A stretch of DNA of 64,000 nucleotides from Burkholderia ubonensis (GTDB lineage Bacteria > Pseudomonadota > Gammaproteobacteria > Burkholderiales > Burkholderiaceae), in assembly GCF_902833085.1 (NCBI RefSeq), contig NZ_CADFEB010000001.1:727742-791741 (forward strand), read 5' to 3'. Of this stretch, positions 8,471 to 16,352 are shown piece after piece; the stretch's first letter is position 1; each line of letters begins with the position of its first letter. The notes beneath the pieces were generated by a model. It made no database searches. It worked only from the letters and a program-made list of their open reading frames with translations, and was not told the origin of the DNA. The translations under genes were made by a program, and so were the position numbers.

Positions 8471-8935
8471 TCAACGCGTCACGGGATACTTCATCAGATA
8501 GAACTTCAAGTCCGGGCGAGTCGGCATCGAGAACGGCGACGAATCCGTGATGAAGCCCAGCGCCCGGTAGAAGTCGCGCGCGGATTCGCGCGCCGTGCAC
8601 CACACCAGCTCCGCGCCGGCCTGCCGGGCCCGGCGGATGCTCAGGCGCACGAGGAGCTGGCCGAAGCCGAGCCCGCGCATCGGCGGGGTGACCGCCATCC
8701 CGCGAAGGCGCCACGCGCGCGGCGCCGGGTCGTCCTTCAGGCGCTCCTCGCAGATCGATGCGACCGCAACGATGTTCGCGTCATCGCGAACGGCGAAATG
8801 CACGGTCGTCGGATCGTGATCTCCCGGTAACGCGCACGCGTGCTCATCTCCGACCAGCAAAACCGCAGCCCGAAGCGGGTAGGTCTGTTCCGCCAGAATC
8901 TCTGCAATAGTGAACAATGCTCCTTTTGGGGGCAT
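8471..8935 (-). CDS. GNAT-family N-acetyltransferase
   Basis: A 154-aa acetyltransferase with the acetyl-CoA loop in RGMAVTPPMRGLGFGQLLVR and the final motif ESARDFYRALGFITDSSPF. The ATG at 8935 is preferred over a GTG at 8962 because AGGAAAGGA lies 8-9 bp upstream of it and the GTG lacks a ribosome site. The N-terminal half has few Asp/Glu clusters and no added domain. It is divergent from the GntR-symporter unit. The acceptor substrate is unknown. Confidence 0.87.
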   Translation of the reverse strand: MPPKGALFTIAEILAEQTYPLRAAVLLVGDEHACALPGDHDPTTVHFAVRDDANIVAVASICEERLKDDPAPRAWRLRGMAVTPPMRGLGFGQLLVRLSIRRARQAGAELVWCTARESARDFYRALGFITDSSPFSMPTRPDLKFYLMKYPVTR

Positions 8936-9074
8936 GGGTTTTTTCCTTTCCTTTTTGGGCACTGGTTTTCAACCACACTACGAAATTTACCGCACTCGCA
9001 CAAATTACAGTTGCCGGAATTCGAGCGGAAGGATAATCTCACACCCGGCCGATTCGATTTAAAAACAACCAGTG

Positions 9075-9091
9075 AAACTGTGATCGCAGAT
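9075..9091. promoter_or_regulatory. candidate GntR operator, copy 1
   Basis: AAACTGTGATCGCAGAT, with a near-perfect palindrome CTGYGATCRCAG at its centre, overlaps the start codon of the GntR gene at 9090. The same 17 bp recur in inverted orientation at 11188-11204, on the far side of the operon. Confidence 0.5.
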
Positions 9092-9740
9092 GACGGGGAA
9101 AATATTGACCAATGCCGAGAGCGCCTACGAGGAGATTCGCACGCGAATCTTTGACGGCCGGCTCACGCCTGGACAAAAGATTTCTCATCGCGGCCTTGCC
9201 GACGAACTCGGTTTCGGTCAGATGCCGGTTCGCAGCGCGCTTCATCTGCTCGAGGCCGAAGGGCTCGTCACGGTCGTCGGAAAGAGCGGGACGTACGTTA
9301 CGTCGCCCACCAACGACGACCTGCGGGAAATCTACGAAATGCGGCTGGCGCTCGAGAGCACCGCGGCCTATCTGGCGGCCCAGCGCGGGGCGACCGACGG
9401 GCTCAGGGAGTCGGCCGAACGCATGAGCCGGATTCTCGACGCGGATAGCGGCGACATCATGCTCGAGCAGCGCGTGGGATGGGTATTCCATCAGGAACTG
9501 TTCGCGGCGGCGAAGAACCCGCGAATCTCGACGGCATACGAATTATTGCGCGGGCAGACCCTCGCGCTCAATGAATTGCCGCGCGGCGATGCGGAAACGG
9601 TGCGTCGCGGCACGATCGAGCATCTCAGGATTTATCAGGCGATCGTCAATAAAGACGGCGAACTCGCGCGGCAGCATATGTGGAATCACATCATCGACGG
9701 AACGCCCGCGCGAATCAAACTAATCCGGGCACAACAATGA
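9090..9740 (+). CDS. GntR-family regulator with FCD domain
   Basis: A 216-aa FadR-type regulator. The N-terminal winged helix (residues 7-72) has IRTRIFDGRLTPGQKISHRG, the recognition region ELGFGQMPVRSALHLLEAEG and wing LVTVVGKSGTYVTSP. The all-helical FCD effector domain follows, with metal-ligand positions suggested by FHQELFAAA and HLRIYQAIV. Its stop codon overlaps the start of the dicarboxylate-type symporter as ATGA, so it probably controls that transporter in response to the transported acid. The ligand is unknown. Confidence 0.92.
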   Translation: MTGKILTNAESAYEEIRTRIFDGRLTPGQKISHRGLADELGFGQMPVRSALHLLEAEGLVTVVGKSGTYVTSPTNDDLREIYEMRLALESTAAYLAAQRGATDGLRESAERMSRILDADSGDIMLEQRVGWVFHQELFAAAKNPRISTAYELLRGQTLALNELPRGDAETVRRGTIEHLRIYQAIVNKDGELARQHMWNHIIDGTPARIKLIRAQQ

Positions 9741-10984
9741 ATAACGAGACCAATAAATCCTTGCTTCCGATCAAGATGTTCGCCGGCCTGGTGCTCGGGG
9801 GCGCATGCGGCGTATTCCTGCCGGACGTGGGTTCGAAGCTGGGATTCGTTACGGCGATTTTCGGGCATGCGATCAAGATGGTCGTCATGCCGCTGATTTT
9901 CCTGTCGGTGACGGTCGGCGTGTTTCGCGCGCGGCAGCAGCGCGGCCGGCTCGGCACCGTCGCGACGCTCAGCGTCGTGTTCTTCGTCGTGATGACCGCG
10001 CTGGCGGCGGCACTCGGGCTGCTGCTCAACTGGGCGTTCCGCCCCGGGCTCGGCGCGAGCCTGGCCCAGACGGGCACGATGCCGGCGCATCTCGCGTCGT
10101 CGATCGACTGGATGCAATTCGTGGTCGACCTGATTCCCGCCAACATCGTCGCCGCGCTCGCCGCGGGCAACTCGCTGCCGGTGCTGGTGTTCGGCGTGCT
10201 GCTCGGCTCCGCGCTGGCCGCGGTCGCGGATCGCGCGGAACCGGCGATCGCGGTGTTCGAGGCGCTGCTGGCCGGCCTGTTCAAGCTGGTCGAGTGGGTG
10301 ATCGCGTGGTCGCCGCTCGCGATCTTCGCGGCGCTCGCGCTGCTGTTCTCGACCAAGGGCATCGCCGCGCTCCATCCGCTCGTCAAGCTGCTGGGCGTCG
10401 CGTACCTCGGCATGGCGATCCTCGCGATCATCCTGACGGCGGTCATCAAGGCCACGGGCCATTCGCCGCTCGCGGTGATCAGGAAGGTGCGCGAGCCGCT
10501 GATCCTGGGCTTCACGACGCGCTCGTCGGAGATCACGTTTCCGCTTCACCTGAAGAAGCTGACCGAGATGGGCGTGCCGCGCGGCGTCGCATCGACGATC
10601 CTGCCGCTCGCGTACATCTTCAACCGCGACGGCGCGGTGCTCTATACGGCGCTCGCGGTCGCATACCTCGGCGACGCGTACCACATCGTCTGGACGTGGC
10701 CGGTCGTGCTGATGATCGTGGTCCTGACGATCATCACGATCGACGGCGCGGCCAACGTGCCGTCCGGCGCGATCGTCGCGATCACCGTGATCCTCACGTC
10801 GATCGGCCTGCCGGCGGACGCGGTGCTGCTGATCCTCGGCGTCGATGCCTTCTTCGACATGGGGCGCACCGCGCTGAACGTCTATGCGAGCACCACGGCC
10901 GCGACCGTCGCCGTGCGGCTCGCGGGCCCGGATCATGCGCAGGACGAGGCCGAACTGCGGCAGCCGAATCGGCAGCACGCGTGA
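9737..10984 (+). CDS. dicarboxylate/amino acid:cation symporter (DAACS)
   Basis: A 415-aa integral membrane symporter of the DctA/GltP/GltS fold (eight helices and two hairpins). Helix 1 is LLPIKMFAGLVLGGACGVFL. Landmarks are AIKMVVMPLIFLSVTVGV, the serine-rich hairpin TTRSSEITFPLHLKKL, NRDGAVLYTALAVAYL (the NMDGT position) and DAFFDMGRTALNVYAST (the last-helix substrate motif). The ATG overlaps the GntR stop by 4 bp, giving tight translational coupling. It imports a dicarboxylate or acidic amino acid with H+ or Na+. The substrate cannot be fixed from sequence, and NRDG in place of NMDG is a subfamily difference. Confidence 0.93.
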   Translation: MNNETNKSLLPIKMFAGLVLGGACGVFLPDVGSKLGFVTAIFGHAIKMVVMPLIFLSVTVGVFRARQQRGRLGTVATLSVVFFVVMTALAAALGLLLNWAFRPGLGASLAQTGTMPAHLASSIDWMQFVVDLIPANIVAALAAGNSLPVLVFGVLLGSALAAVADRAEPAIAVFEALLAGLFKLVEWVIAWSPLAIFAALALLFSTKGIAALHPLVKLLGVAYLGMAILAIILTAVIKATGHSPLAVIRKVREPLILGFTTRSSEITFPLHLKKLTEMGVPRGVASTILPLAYIFNRDGAVLYTALAVAYLGDAYHIVWTWPVVLMIVVLTIITIDGAANVPSGAIVAITVILTSIGLPADAVLLILGVDAFFDMGRTALNVYASTTAATVAVRLAGPDHAQDEAELRQPNRQHA

Positions 10985-11187
10985 CGCCGGCGTCATGACG
11001 GACAAACTGATGCAGGAAGCAGGAAGGATGTAGAGAGGCAGGGCGGTCGTCGCTCGTGTTGAGAGCGCAGGCGACGACCGGAATGAAACGGCCGACGGAC
11101 ATGCGTCCGTTGGGCGGCAGCCCCCGGATCGTTGCGGATTGCCGGGAGCGCGCGCACCAGTCGGATCGACGCGGCCGCGACGTTACT

Positions 11188-11204
11188 ATCTGCGATCACA
11201 GTTT
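11188..11204. promoter_or_regulatory. candidate GntR operator, copy 2
   Basis: ATCTGCGATCACAGTTT is the exact reverse complement of 9075-9091. It lies in the gene-free stretch behind the symporter, just upstream of the hairpin pair at 11258-11350. Confidence 0.45.
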
Positions 11205-11257
11205 TTTTGGGAAGTTTCAACGGTTCTCACTCGGCACGGGTTCCATGTCTCGTGTCC

Positions 11258-11350
11258 CGCCTGACGGCGTTTACTGCCTGGTTGGCGCCTCGGATTCGTC
11301 AGGCGGCTTTACCGCGCGCTTCTTCTCCTCGGGAGAAGCGCGCGTCTTTT
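11258..11350 (+). ncRNA. candidate structured RNA with intrinsic terminator
   Basis: This lies in the 488-bp stretch 10985-11472, which holds no convincing gene. Hairpin 1 pairs CGCCTGACG (11258-11266) with CGTCAGGCG (11297-11305). Hairpin 2 pairs CGCGCGCTTCT (11313-11323) with AGAAGCGCGCG (11334-11344) and is followed by TCTTTT. The second looks like a rho-independent terminator on the plus strand, over 300 bp past the symporter stop. It may therefore end an independent small RNA or a long 3' UTR. Another stem (GGTCGTCGC with GCGACGACC, 11045-11079) lies nearer the symporter. The 5' end is unknown. Confidence 0.4.
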
Positions 11351-11472
11351 ATACCGATCTCTTCGAGCGCCGTAGCACGGCTGCTCGGGGAGACACCTCC
11401 GTGAGCAGGTATCGACCCGGCGGAACGGCCGGGTCGGATCTGCGAATCTCCCGTCGCCGGCGTCACGTGCCG

Positions 11473-11748
11473 CTACCTGCCGGCTTGCGCGGGCAGGCCG
11501 GCTGACGGCGTGCTTGCGTCGCCCGCCGCCGATCTCGCTGCCCGCTGCGCGGCGACTTTCGCCTCCGCCGCCTGAATGTCCGCTGGGTACGTGCCCTGGT
11601 CGCCGGCGGACGGATCGTAGCCGGCGGCTTCCAGTTCGTAGAGTTCCTCCAGCACCTGCGCGCGCGTGAGCGGCGCGGGTGTCTGGGCCGATGCCGCATC
11701 GCCGGCAAACAGCGCGGCGACGATCAGCAAACCGATCGGGTGTTTCAT
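11473..11748 (-). CDS. DUF4148-family exported protein
   Basis: A 91-aa secreted protein with signal peptide (KHPIGLLIVAALFAGDAASA) and the DUF4148 core LTRAQVLEELYELEAAGYDP followed by YPADIQAAEAKVAAQ. The family is common in Burkholderia and has no known function. Its tail lacks the YFG ending seen in the other two copies of this window (11808-12152 and 33298-33624). It is 59 bp downstream of a second DUF4148 gene on the same strand, so the two are likely co-transcribed. Confidence 0.85.
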   Translation of the reverse strand: MKHPIGLLIVAALFAGDAASAQTPAPLTRAQVLEELYELEAAGYDPSAGDQGTYPADIQAAEAKVAAQRAARSAAGDASTPSAGLPAQAGR

Positions 11749-11807
11749 GACGGTGCTCCAGAATCCGTGAATGCAATGGCGAGCAGGCGACGAACGACGC
11801 GCGCGTC

Positions 11808-12152
11808 TCAGCTGCCGAAATACGGCGTGCAGAAGCTGACGGGCCCGACGCACGCCGCGTCGCCCGGTGTCGCGGGCGCACGCGCGCGTTTGCCCGCATC
11901 GGCCGACCCCGCGGCCTGACTGCCGGTTCCGCTGCGTTCGGGCGCGGCCTGCATCCGGTCCACCTGCGTTTGGTATAGCGGGCTCACATCGGGGTACGAC
12001 GCGTCGGTCACGAAACGCAGGCCGTGGTTCTCCGCGTCGATCAATTCCTGACGGACTTCCGCGCGCGTCCTGCCTTGCGCCGAAGCCTGCGTGGCAAAAC
12101 CGGCGGCGCAAAGCATCGCGATGGAAACGCCGACCAGCAGAGGCTTGTTCAT
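11808..12152 (-). CDS. DUF4148-family exported protein
   Basis: A 114-aa protein with signal peptide (NKPLLVGVSIAMLCAAGFAT, predicted cut after ASA) and a DUF4148-like segment RTRAEVRQELIDAENHGLRF then YPDVSPLYQTQVDRMQA. The mature end contains two cysteines and YFGS. The ATG at 12152 follows an AAGGAGCT-type site. It is first in a two-gene unit and divergent from the ECF sigma factor. The promoter region contains an ECF-type GGAATA box at 12219-12225 on the minus strand. Function unknown. Confidence 0.83.
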   Translation of the reverse strand: MNKPLLVGVSIAMLCAAGFATQASAQGRTRAEVRQELIDAENHGLRFVTDASYPDVSPLYQTQVDRMQAAPERSGTGSQAAGSADAGKRARAPATPGDAACVGPVSFCTPYFGS

Positions 12153-12278
12153 GTCGAGCTCCTTAGAAAGTGAAAACGGTGCGTGCTGCAATCGTTCCAA
12201 CTTCGCGGCGGGCGCGTTTATTCCGCTCGTACGGAATCCTTGAAAAAATCGCCCGCATCCGCACGGCATGCGGACGAC

Positions 12279-12308
12279 GGGAATAGAAGCCGCGTATCGG
12301 GAGTTATC
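12279..12308 (+). promoter_or_regulatory. candidate ECF-type promoter of the sigma gene
   Basis: GGGAATA (12279-12285), 18 bp, then TTATC (12304-12308), about 45 bp before the sigma start. The same layout (GGGAATA, 17 bp, GTATC) occurs on the minus strand upstream of the metallophosphoesterase at 15174-15146. This suggests autoregulation by the local sigma factor. Confidence 0.5.
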
Positions 12309-12352
12309 ACTTGTGCGGTGTGGTTTCGATCAAGTGACGATGCGGGTGCGGA

Positions 12353-12889
12353 ATGGACGAGCAGACTTCTGTCAGGCGCTTCGATGTGCTGATGTCGCCT
12401 CACATGCATGCCGCGTACAACGTCGCCCGATGGCTTGCCCGCAACGACCAGGATGCGCAGGACATCGTTCAGGAAGCGTATGTCCGCGCGTTCAGGTTCA
12501 TCGACAGGTTCGACGGCGACGATGCGCGCGCGTGGTTGCTGAGCATCGTCCGCAACGTGTTCTTCACGTGGTATCGGCAGAACCGGCGCCGCACGGCCGA
12601 ATCGCTGTCGCTCGACGATGACGACGCCGCGCCCGAATTGAGCGACGAAGGCTGCCTCAGTCCCGAGACCCTGCTGATGCGCGCGCAGGACCGCAGGCAG
12701 GTCGTCAAGGCGCTGGAGAGCCTGAGCGTCGAGCACCGCGAGGTCGTCGTGTTGAGGGAGATCGAAGGGTTCTCGTACAAGGAAATTGCGAGCATCGTCG
12801 GCGTGCCGATCGGCACGGTGATGTCGCGCCTCGGGCGCGGGCGCCGGCAGCTCGCCGCGATTCTCGTGAACATGGGCCAGGAGGCGTGA
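12353..12889 (+). CDS. ECF-family RNA polymerase sigma factor
   Basis: A 178-aa extracytoplasmic-function sigma factor. Region 2 (residues 20-60) reads AAYNVARWLARNDQDAQDIV with QEAYVRAFRFIDRF, and region 4 (residues 115-170) reads LESLSVEHREVVVLREIEGF and YKEIASIVGVPIGTVMSRLG. It redirects RNA polymerase when freed from its anti-sigma partner, whose gene overlaps its stop codon. Likely targets are its own gene and the convergent metallophosphoesterase-cupredoxin operon, which share a promoter-like pattern. The stimulus is unknown; the cupredoxin hints at copper or oxidative stress. Confidence 0.93.
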   Translation: MDEQTSVRRFDVLMSPHMHAAYNVARWLARNDQDAQDIVQEAYVRAFRFIDRFDGDDARAWLLSIVRNVFFTWYRQNRRRTAESLSLDDDDAAPELSDEGCLSPETLLMRAQDRRQVVKALESLSVEHREVVVLREIEGFSYKEIASIVGVPIGTVMSRLGRGRRQLAAILVNMGQEA

Positions 12890-13674
12890 TGGATCATCAG
12901 CAAGCATGCGACGTGCTCGCGGCATACGTCGACAACGAGTTGAGTCTCACCGAAAGTGCGGCGCTCGAGCGTCACCTGGCCCGCTGCAACGCATGCCGGA
13001 GCGCACTCGAGATCCAGCGGCGCGCGAGCGCGCTGCTGAAGTCGGCCGACCTCCGGTTCGGCGCGCCTGACGCATTGCGCGTGCGGATCGCGGCGGATCT
13101 GCGTTCCCGTCGATCCGTCCGCCGGCGCCTGTCCGATTGGCTGCGGCCGTGGAAGACGACCGGCATGCCGATCTGGGCGCCGGCGGGCGCGCTGGCCGTC
13201 AGCGCGTTGGCGCTGACATGGAGCGGCGTGCTCTGGCTGTCGGTTCCGACGGCCGACGAGCAGCTCCGGACGGAACTCGTCGACAGCCATGTGCGCTCGC
13301 TGCAGCTGGATCATCTGACCGACGTCGTGTCGACCGACCGGCATACGGTCAAGCCGTGGTTCGACGGAAAGATCGATTTTGCGCCGCCGGTGCGGGATCT
13401 GGCGCAGGACGGCTATCCGCTCGTCGGCGGGCGGCTCGATTACGTGGGCGGGCGGACCGTCGCGGTGCTCGTGTATCGATACCAGCGCCATCCGATAAAC
13501 GTATACGTGTGGCCAAGAAACGGCGCCGCCGGGCAGCCGCGCATCGACGAGCAGCAGGGTTATCACGTTGCGCGCTGGTCGGCCGGGCGAATGAACTACC
13601 GGGCCGTCACCGATGCGGGCGCTGCCGAGCTCGGCGGGTTCGTCGAACGGTTGCGCGCGGCGGCCGGATCGTAG
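12889..13674 (+). CDS. membrane anti-sigma factor, zinc-finger type
   Basis: A 261-aa anti-sigma factor. The cytoplasmic N-terminus is a ZAS/zf-HC2 domain with His29-x3-Cys33-x2-Cys36 (HLARCNACRSA). A single membrane helix follows around residues 96-118 (WAPAGALAVSALALTWSGVL), then a periplasmic domain of about 140 residues that contains RTVAVLVYRYQRHPINVYVW and ends in GRMNYRAVTDAG. AGGAGG precedes the ATG at 12889 by 4 bp; a GTG one codon earlier is also possible. It overlaps the sigma stop, as expected for a sigma/anti-sigma pair. Confidence 0.9.
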   Translation: MDHQQACDVLAAYVDNELSLTESAALERHLARCNACRSALEIQRRASALLKSADLRFGAPDALRVRIAADLRSRRSVRRRLSDWLRPWKTTGMPIWAPAGALAVSALALTWSGVLWLSVPTADEQLRTELVDSHVRSLQLDHLTDVVSTDRHTVKPWFDGKIDFAPPVRDLAQDGYPLVGGRLDYVGGRTVAVLVYRYQRHPINVYVWPRNGAAGQPRIDEQQGYHVARWSAGRMNYRAVTDAGAAELGGFVERLRAAAGS

Positions 13675-13683
13675 GCGTTCGCA

Positions 13684-13732
13684 GGCGCACGACACGTGCG
13701 CCGCGACGCATGCCCGATTGCGGCATGCGTCG
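13684..13732. terminator. paired hairpins between convergent genes
   Basis: Two perfect stems lie between the anti-sigma and cupredoxin stops: GGCGCAC/GTGCGCC (13684-13702) and an 11-bp stem CGACGCATGCC/GGCATGCGTCG (13704-13732). Neither is followed by a U-run on either strand, so they could be transcript ends or RNA-stability elements rather than classical terminators. Confidence 0.4.
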
Positions 13733-13770
13733 TCCGGCATGGATCGCGGTGAAGCGGCTTACTGCACCGC

Positions 13771-14112
13771 TTACTGCACCGTGATCGTTTCCTTCATGAA
13801 CGGATGAATTCCGCAGAAGACCTTGTAGACCCCCGGCTTGTCGAACTTGTAGGAGTACGTTTCGTCCTGGTCGAGTGCATTCGAATGAAAGATGCCCGCG
13901 TCGTTGACGATGGTGTGCGGTTCCGCATCGAGGTTCTTCCAGGTGAGCGTCGTGCCGGCCTTGATCGTGGTCGACATCGGCGAAAACATGAAGTTCTTGA
14001 TGGTCACGAGCGGGCCGCCCGCGCTCTGCGCGAACGCCGCGCCGGGCGACACGGACGCGGCCGCGCAGAGCGCGAGCGCGACGAGGGTGCGGGGCAGTGC
14101 ACGATTCTTCAT
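13771..14112 (-). CDS. periplasmic cupredoxin (type 1 copper protein)
   Basis: A 113-aa blue-copper protein with an N-terminal signal peptide (cleavage near AFA-QS). The type 1 copper ligands are all visible: His66 in AEPHTIV, then Cys100, His103 and Met106 in VFCGIHPFM, the compact loop seen in amicyanin and pseudoazurin-like proteins. It would carry electrons or bind copper in the periplasm. It follows the Tat metallophosphoesterase by 17 bp, so the two are one operon, convergent with the sigma/anti-sigma pair. A 12-bp tandem duplication (GCTTACTGCACC, 13757-13780) covers its last codons and stop. Confidence 0.92.
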   Translation of the reverse strand: MKNRALPRTLVALALCAAASVSPGAAFAQSAGGPLVTIKNFMFSPMSTTIKAGTTLTWKNLDAEPHTIVNDAGIFHSNALDQDETYSYKFDKPGVYKVFCGIHPFMKETITVQ

Positions 14113-14129
14113 GGTGGTCTCCTTGCCGC

Positions 14130-15074
14130 TTACGCGAGCGTGGTGTCGTGAAGCGCCGACGCCGCGGGATGGCCGGCGAACCCGACGGTCGTCACGCCCA
14201 GCATCTTCGCGAGCTGATCGTGCGGCACGGTGAGCGGCACCGGGCCGGGGCCGTTGCCGGCGGTCGGCTGCGGGAATGCGGTGGAACGCGCGGTATGGAA
14301 CGTGATGTTGCCTTCCACCTTGGAGACGATCTGATGGATGTGTCCGTTCAGCACGGTGACCGAGCCGAAGCGCCGCAGCATGCCGACGACCTGCGGCGCA
14401 TCGCCGGTTCCCCAGCCCCACGGCTCGTAGATCGTCCACATCGGCATGTGCGAGAACACCACGATCGGCGTGCTCGACGATTGGCCCTTGAGATCCTTTT
14501 CCAGCCAGGCGAGCTGATCCTCGCCGAAGCTGCCGAGCCCGTTGGGCTTGAAGTGCATCACGTTGACGAGCCCGACGAAATGCACGCCGTCATGGTCGAA
14601 GCTGTAATAGCCGCGATTGTCCGACGCCTTGCCGAACCGGCTGAAATATTCCGCGCCGGAGCCGTCGGTGACGTCGTGCTCGCCCGGAACCGTATGGAGT
14701 TCGGGGATGGACAGGCCGGACAGGAGCTGGGACGCGAGATCGAATTCGGACGCCTTGGACAGGTGGGTGATGTCGCCCGTGTGAATGACGAGGGCGGGTT
14801 TCGCGGGCATCCCGTTGACGAGCGCGATCGTCTGCTTGAGCGTGCCGGCGACGTCGGGATTGGCTTCCTTGTTGAAGCCGATGTGCGTGTCGCTGATCTG
14901 CAGGAACAGCGGTCGCCCCGCATCGGCAGGGCGGGCGCCGCTGTCCTGCGCGAGCGCGAGGTCGAACGGCGTCAGGATGCCGCCCGACAGCGTGAACAGC
15001 GTGCCGAGACCGCCGAAGGCCATGCACTGCAGGGCCCTGCGGCGCGACGGGCGGGTAGGGTTCGATGAAGACAT
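14130..15074 (-). CDS. Tat-exported metallophosphoesterase
   Basis: A 314-aa calcineurin-like phosphoesterase. The start has a twin-arginine motif (SRRRALQCMAFGG) and a hydrophobic stretch, so it is exported folded. Metal-binding blocks are ISDTHIG (Asp62, His64), VIHTGDITH, VPGEHDVTDG, VVFSHMPMW and LNGHIHQI. The third block has GEHD where most family members have GNHD, so one metal ligand differs. The cupredoxin gene follows directly. Its upstream region carries an ECF-type promoter pattern shared with the sigma gene. The substrate is unknown. Confidence 0.9.
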   Translation of the reverse strand: MSSSNPTRPSRRRALQCMAFGGLGTLFTLSGGILTPFDLALAQDSGARPADAGRPLFLQISDTHIGFNKEANPDVAGTLKQTIALVNGMPAKPALVIHTGDITHLSKASEFDLASQLLSGLSIPELHTVPGEHDVTDGSGAEYFSRFGKASDNRGYYSFDHDGVHFVGLVNVMHFKPNGLGSFGEDQLAWLEKDLKGQSSSTPIVVFSHMPMWTIYEPWGWGTGDAPQVVGMLRRFGSVTVLNGHIHQIVSKVEGNITFHTARSTAFPQPTAGNGPGPVPLTVPHDQLAKMLGVTTVGFAGHPAASALHDTTLA

Positions 15075-15119
15075 GTCAGCCTCGCAATCGTATGACGGAA
15101 CCGGACGGCCGGATCGTCC

Positions 15120-15174
15120 GGGAATAAACCGGCGCTTCCGCGTGAGATACCGGCGCGGCGACGGTTTTATTCCC
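15120..15174. promoter_or_regulatory. candidate ECF promoter, inverted GGGAATAAA pair
   Basis: On the minus strand GGGAATA (15174-15168), 17 bp, GTATC (15150-15146) forms a promoter about 70 bp before the metallophosphoesterase. A second GGGAATAAACCG at 15120-15131 faces it on the plus strand, so the two boxes make an inverted repeat with 30 bp between them. No plus-strand gene follows, so the second box may be a decoy or an antisense promoter. Confidence 0.5.
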
Positions 15175-15250
15175 GCTGATTGCGAGGTACGGCGAGGTCG
15201 GCGGCCGGAGCCGGCGGCCTGCGAGGCGTTGCAATCGCTTCAGATGGCGA

Positions 15251-16129
15251 TCATTCGGGCAAATCGCGCTGGTTCGTATCCTGTCCGATTCCGCCCGTGT
15301 TGAGATATTCGATCTTCTCCATCCGCTGCCTCGCCAGTTCCGGATGCCGGTTCGTCACGCCGATCACGAGCGCTTCGGCGAGCGCAAGCGCGGGCACGTT
15401 GGTCTGCAGCATCGCGAAAGGGCGCCCCTGGATCCGCAGCACGATCTCGGCGAACTCGCTGATCGGCGAATTCCATTCGTCGGTGATCAGCAGAATCCGG
15501 GTGCCGAGCCGGTGCGCGGCTTGCGCGAACCGGATGCTGTCTTTCTGGTAACGGCGAAAATCGAAGATGACGAGCACGTCGTCGGCACCCATGTCCGCCA
15601 GTGAGACCGAGGCCAGGTTGACGTTCGGTTCGACATACTGAACATGCGGGCGTGCGTAGGCGAGGGTAAAGGAAAACAGCGAAGCGAGCGGCGCCGTGTA
15701 GCGCCCGCCGCCGCAGAAGATGCGGATCTCCGGCTTCGCCAGCAGCGTCACCGCTTCGTCGAAGGCGGCCGCGTCGAGACCTTCGATCGTGGTGGCCAGC
15801 GACCGCGAGAGCCGTTGAAAGATTGCCGAATGACTGTCGCGCATGCCGGATGCGGAGTGGAACGCATCCATCCGCGCGAGCGGCGAGTTCATCGCGGTGT
15901 CGATTTCGTCGTACAGCGCCTGCTGGAACGACGAGTAATTGGGAAAGCCGATTCTGACGACGAAGCGAAAGACGGTCGGGTCGCTGACCTCGGCCTGCTT
16001 CGCAAAGTGTGCGATGGGCCCCAACCCGAGACTGGGATAGCGATCCAGCAGCGCGTGCGCGACCTTCTGTTCCGACGGCGTGAAGCTATCCATCTGGGAT
16101 AACAGCAACGCCCTGATGCTCGTCCCCAT
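15251..16129 (-). CDS. RpiR/MurR-family regulator
   Basis: A 292-aa regulator with an N-terminal HTH_6 domain (LSQMDSFTPSEQKVAHALLD, then QAEVSDPTVFRFVVRIGFPN) and a C-terminal SIS sugar-phosphate-binding domain (RIFCGGGRYTAPLASLFSF and the segment DDVLVIFDFRRYQKDSIRFA). It is divergent from ggt and a perfect 9-bp inverted repeat lies in front of ggt. That makes ggt the likely target, an unusual partner for a family that usually controls sugar catabolism. Length is normal; the effector is unknown. Confidence 0.9.
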   Translation of the reverse strand: MGTSIRALLLSQMDSFTPSEQKVAHALLDRYPSLGLGPIAHFAKQAEVSDPTVFRFVVRIGFPNYSSFQQALYDEIDTAMNSPLARMDAFHSASGMRDSHSAIFQRLSRSLATTIEGLDAAAFDEAVTLLAKPEIRIFCGGGRYTAPLASLFSFTLAYARPHVQYVEPNVNLASVSLADMGADDVLVIFDFRRYQKDSIRFAQAAHRLGTRILLITDEWNSPISEFAEIVLRIQGRPFAMLQTNVPALALAEALVIGVTNRHPELARQRMEKIEYLNTGGIGQDTNQRDLPE

Positions 16130-16352
16130 CGGGCACTCTCACTTTCTGATTCGAATGACAAACGGCAGACCTGCGTCCGCCGGCGAACCCACGCATGTTA
16201 GCCCATCGGTGGACGGGAATCGGGCCGCCGGCCGAAATTTGAGGGACGCATCGGTCTGTGGCGTTTTGATGCTTGATTGTAATAAATCAAACATCCGGTG
16301 CGGAGTCTTTTTGCCGTCTATTTCGCTGACATTCGGTGATATCCCTAGGTTT

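Noticed and set aside
10993..11220. A 75-codon minus-strand frame beginning at the 17-bp repeat
   Set aside because: It starts like KLPKKTVIADSNV but turns into Arg/Ser-rich sequence without a domain; the region has hairpins instead.
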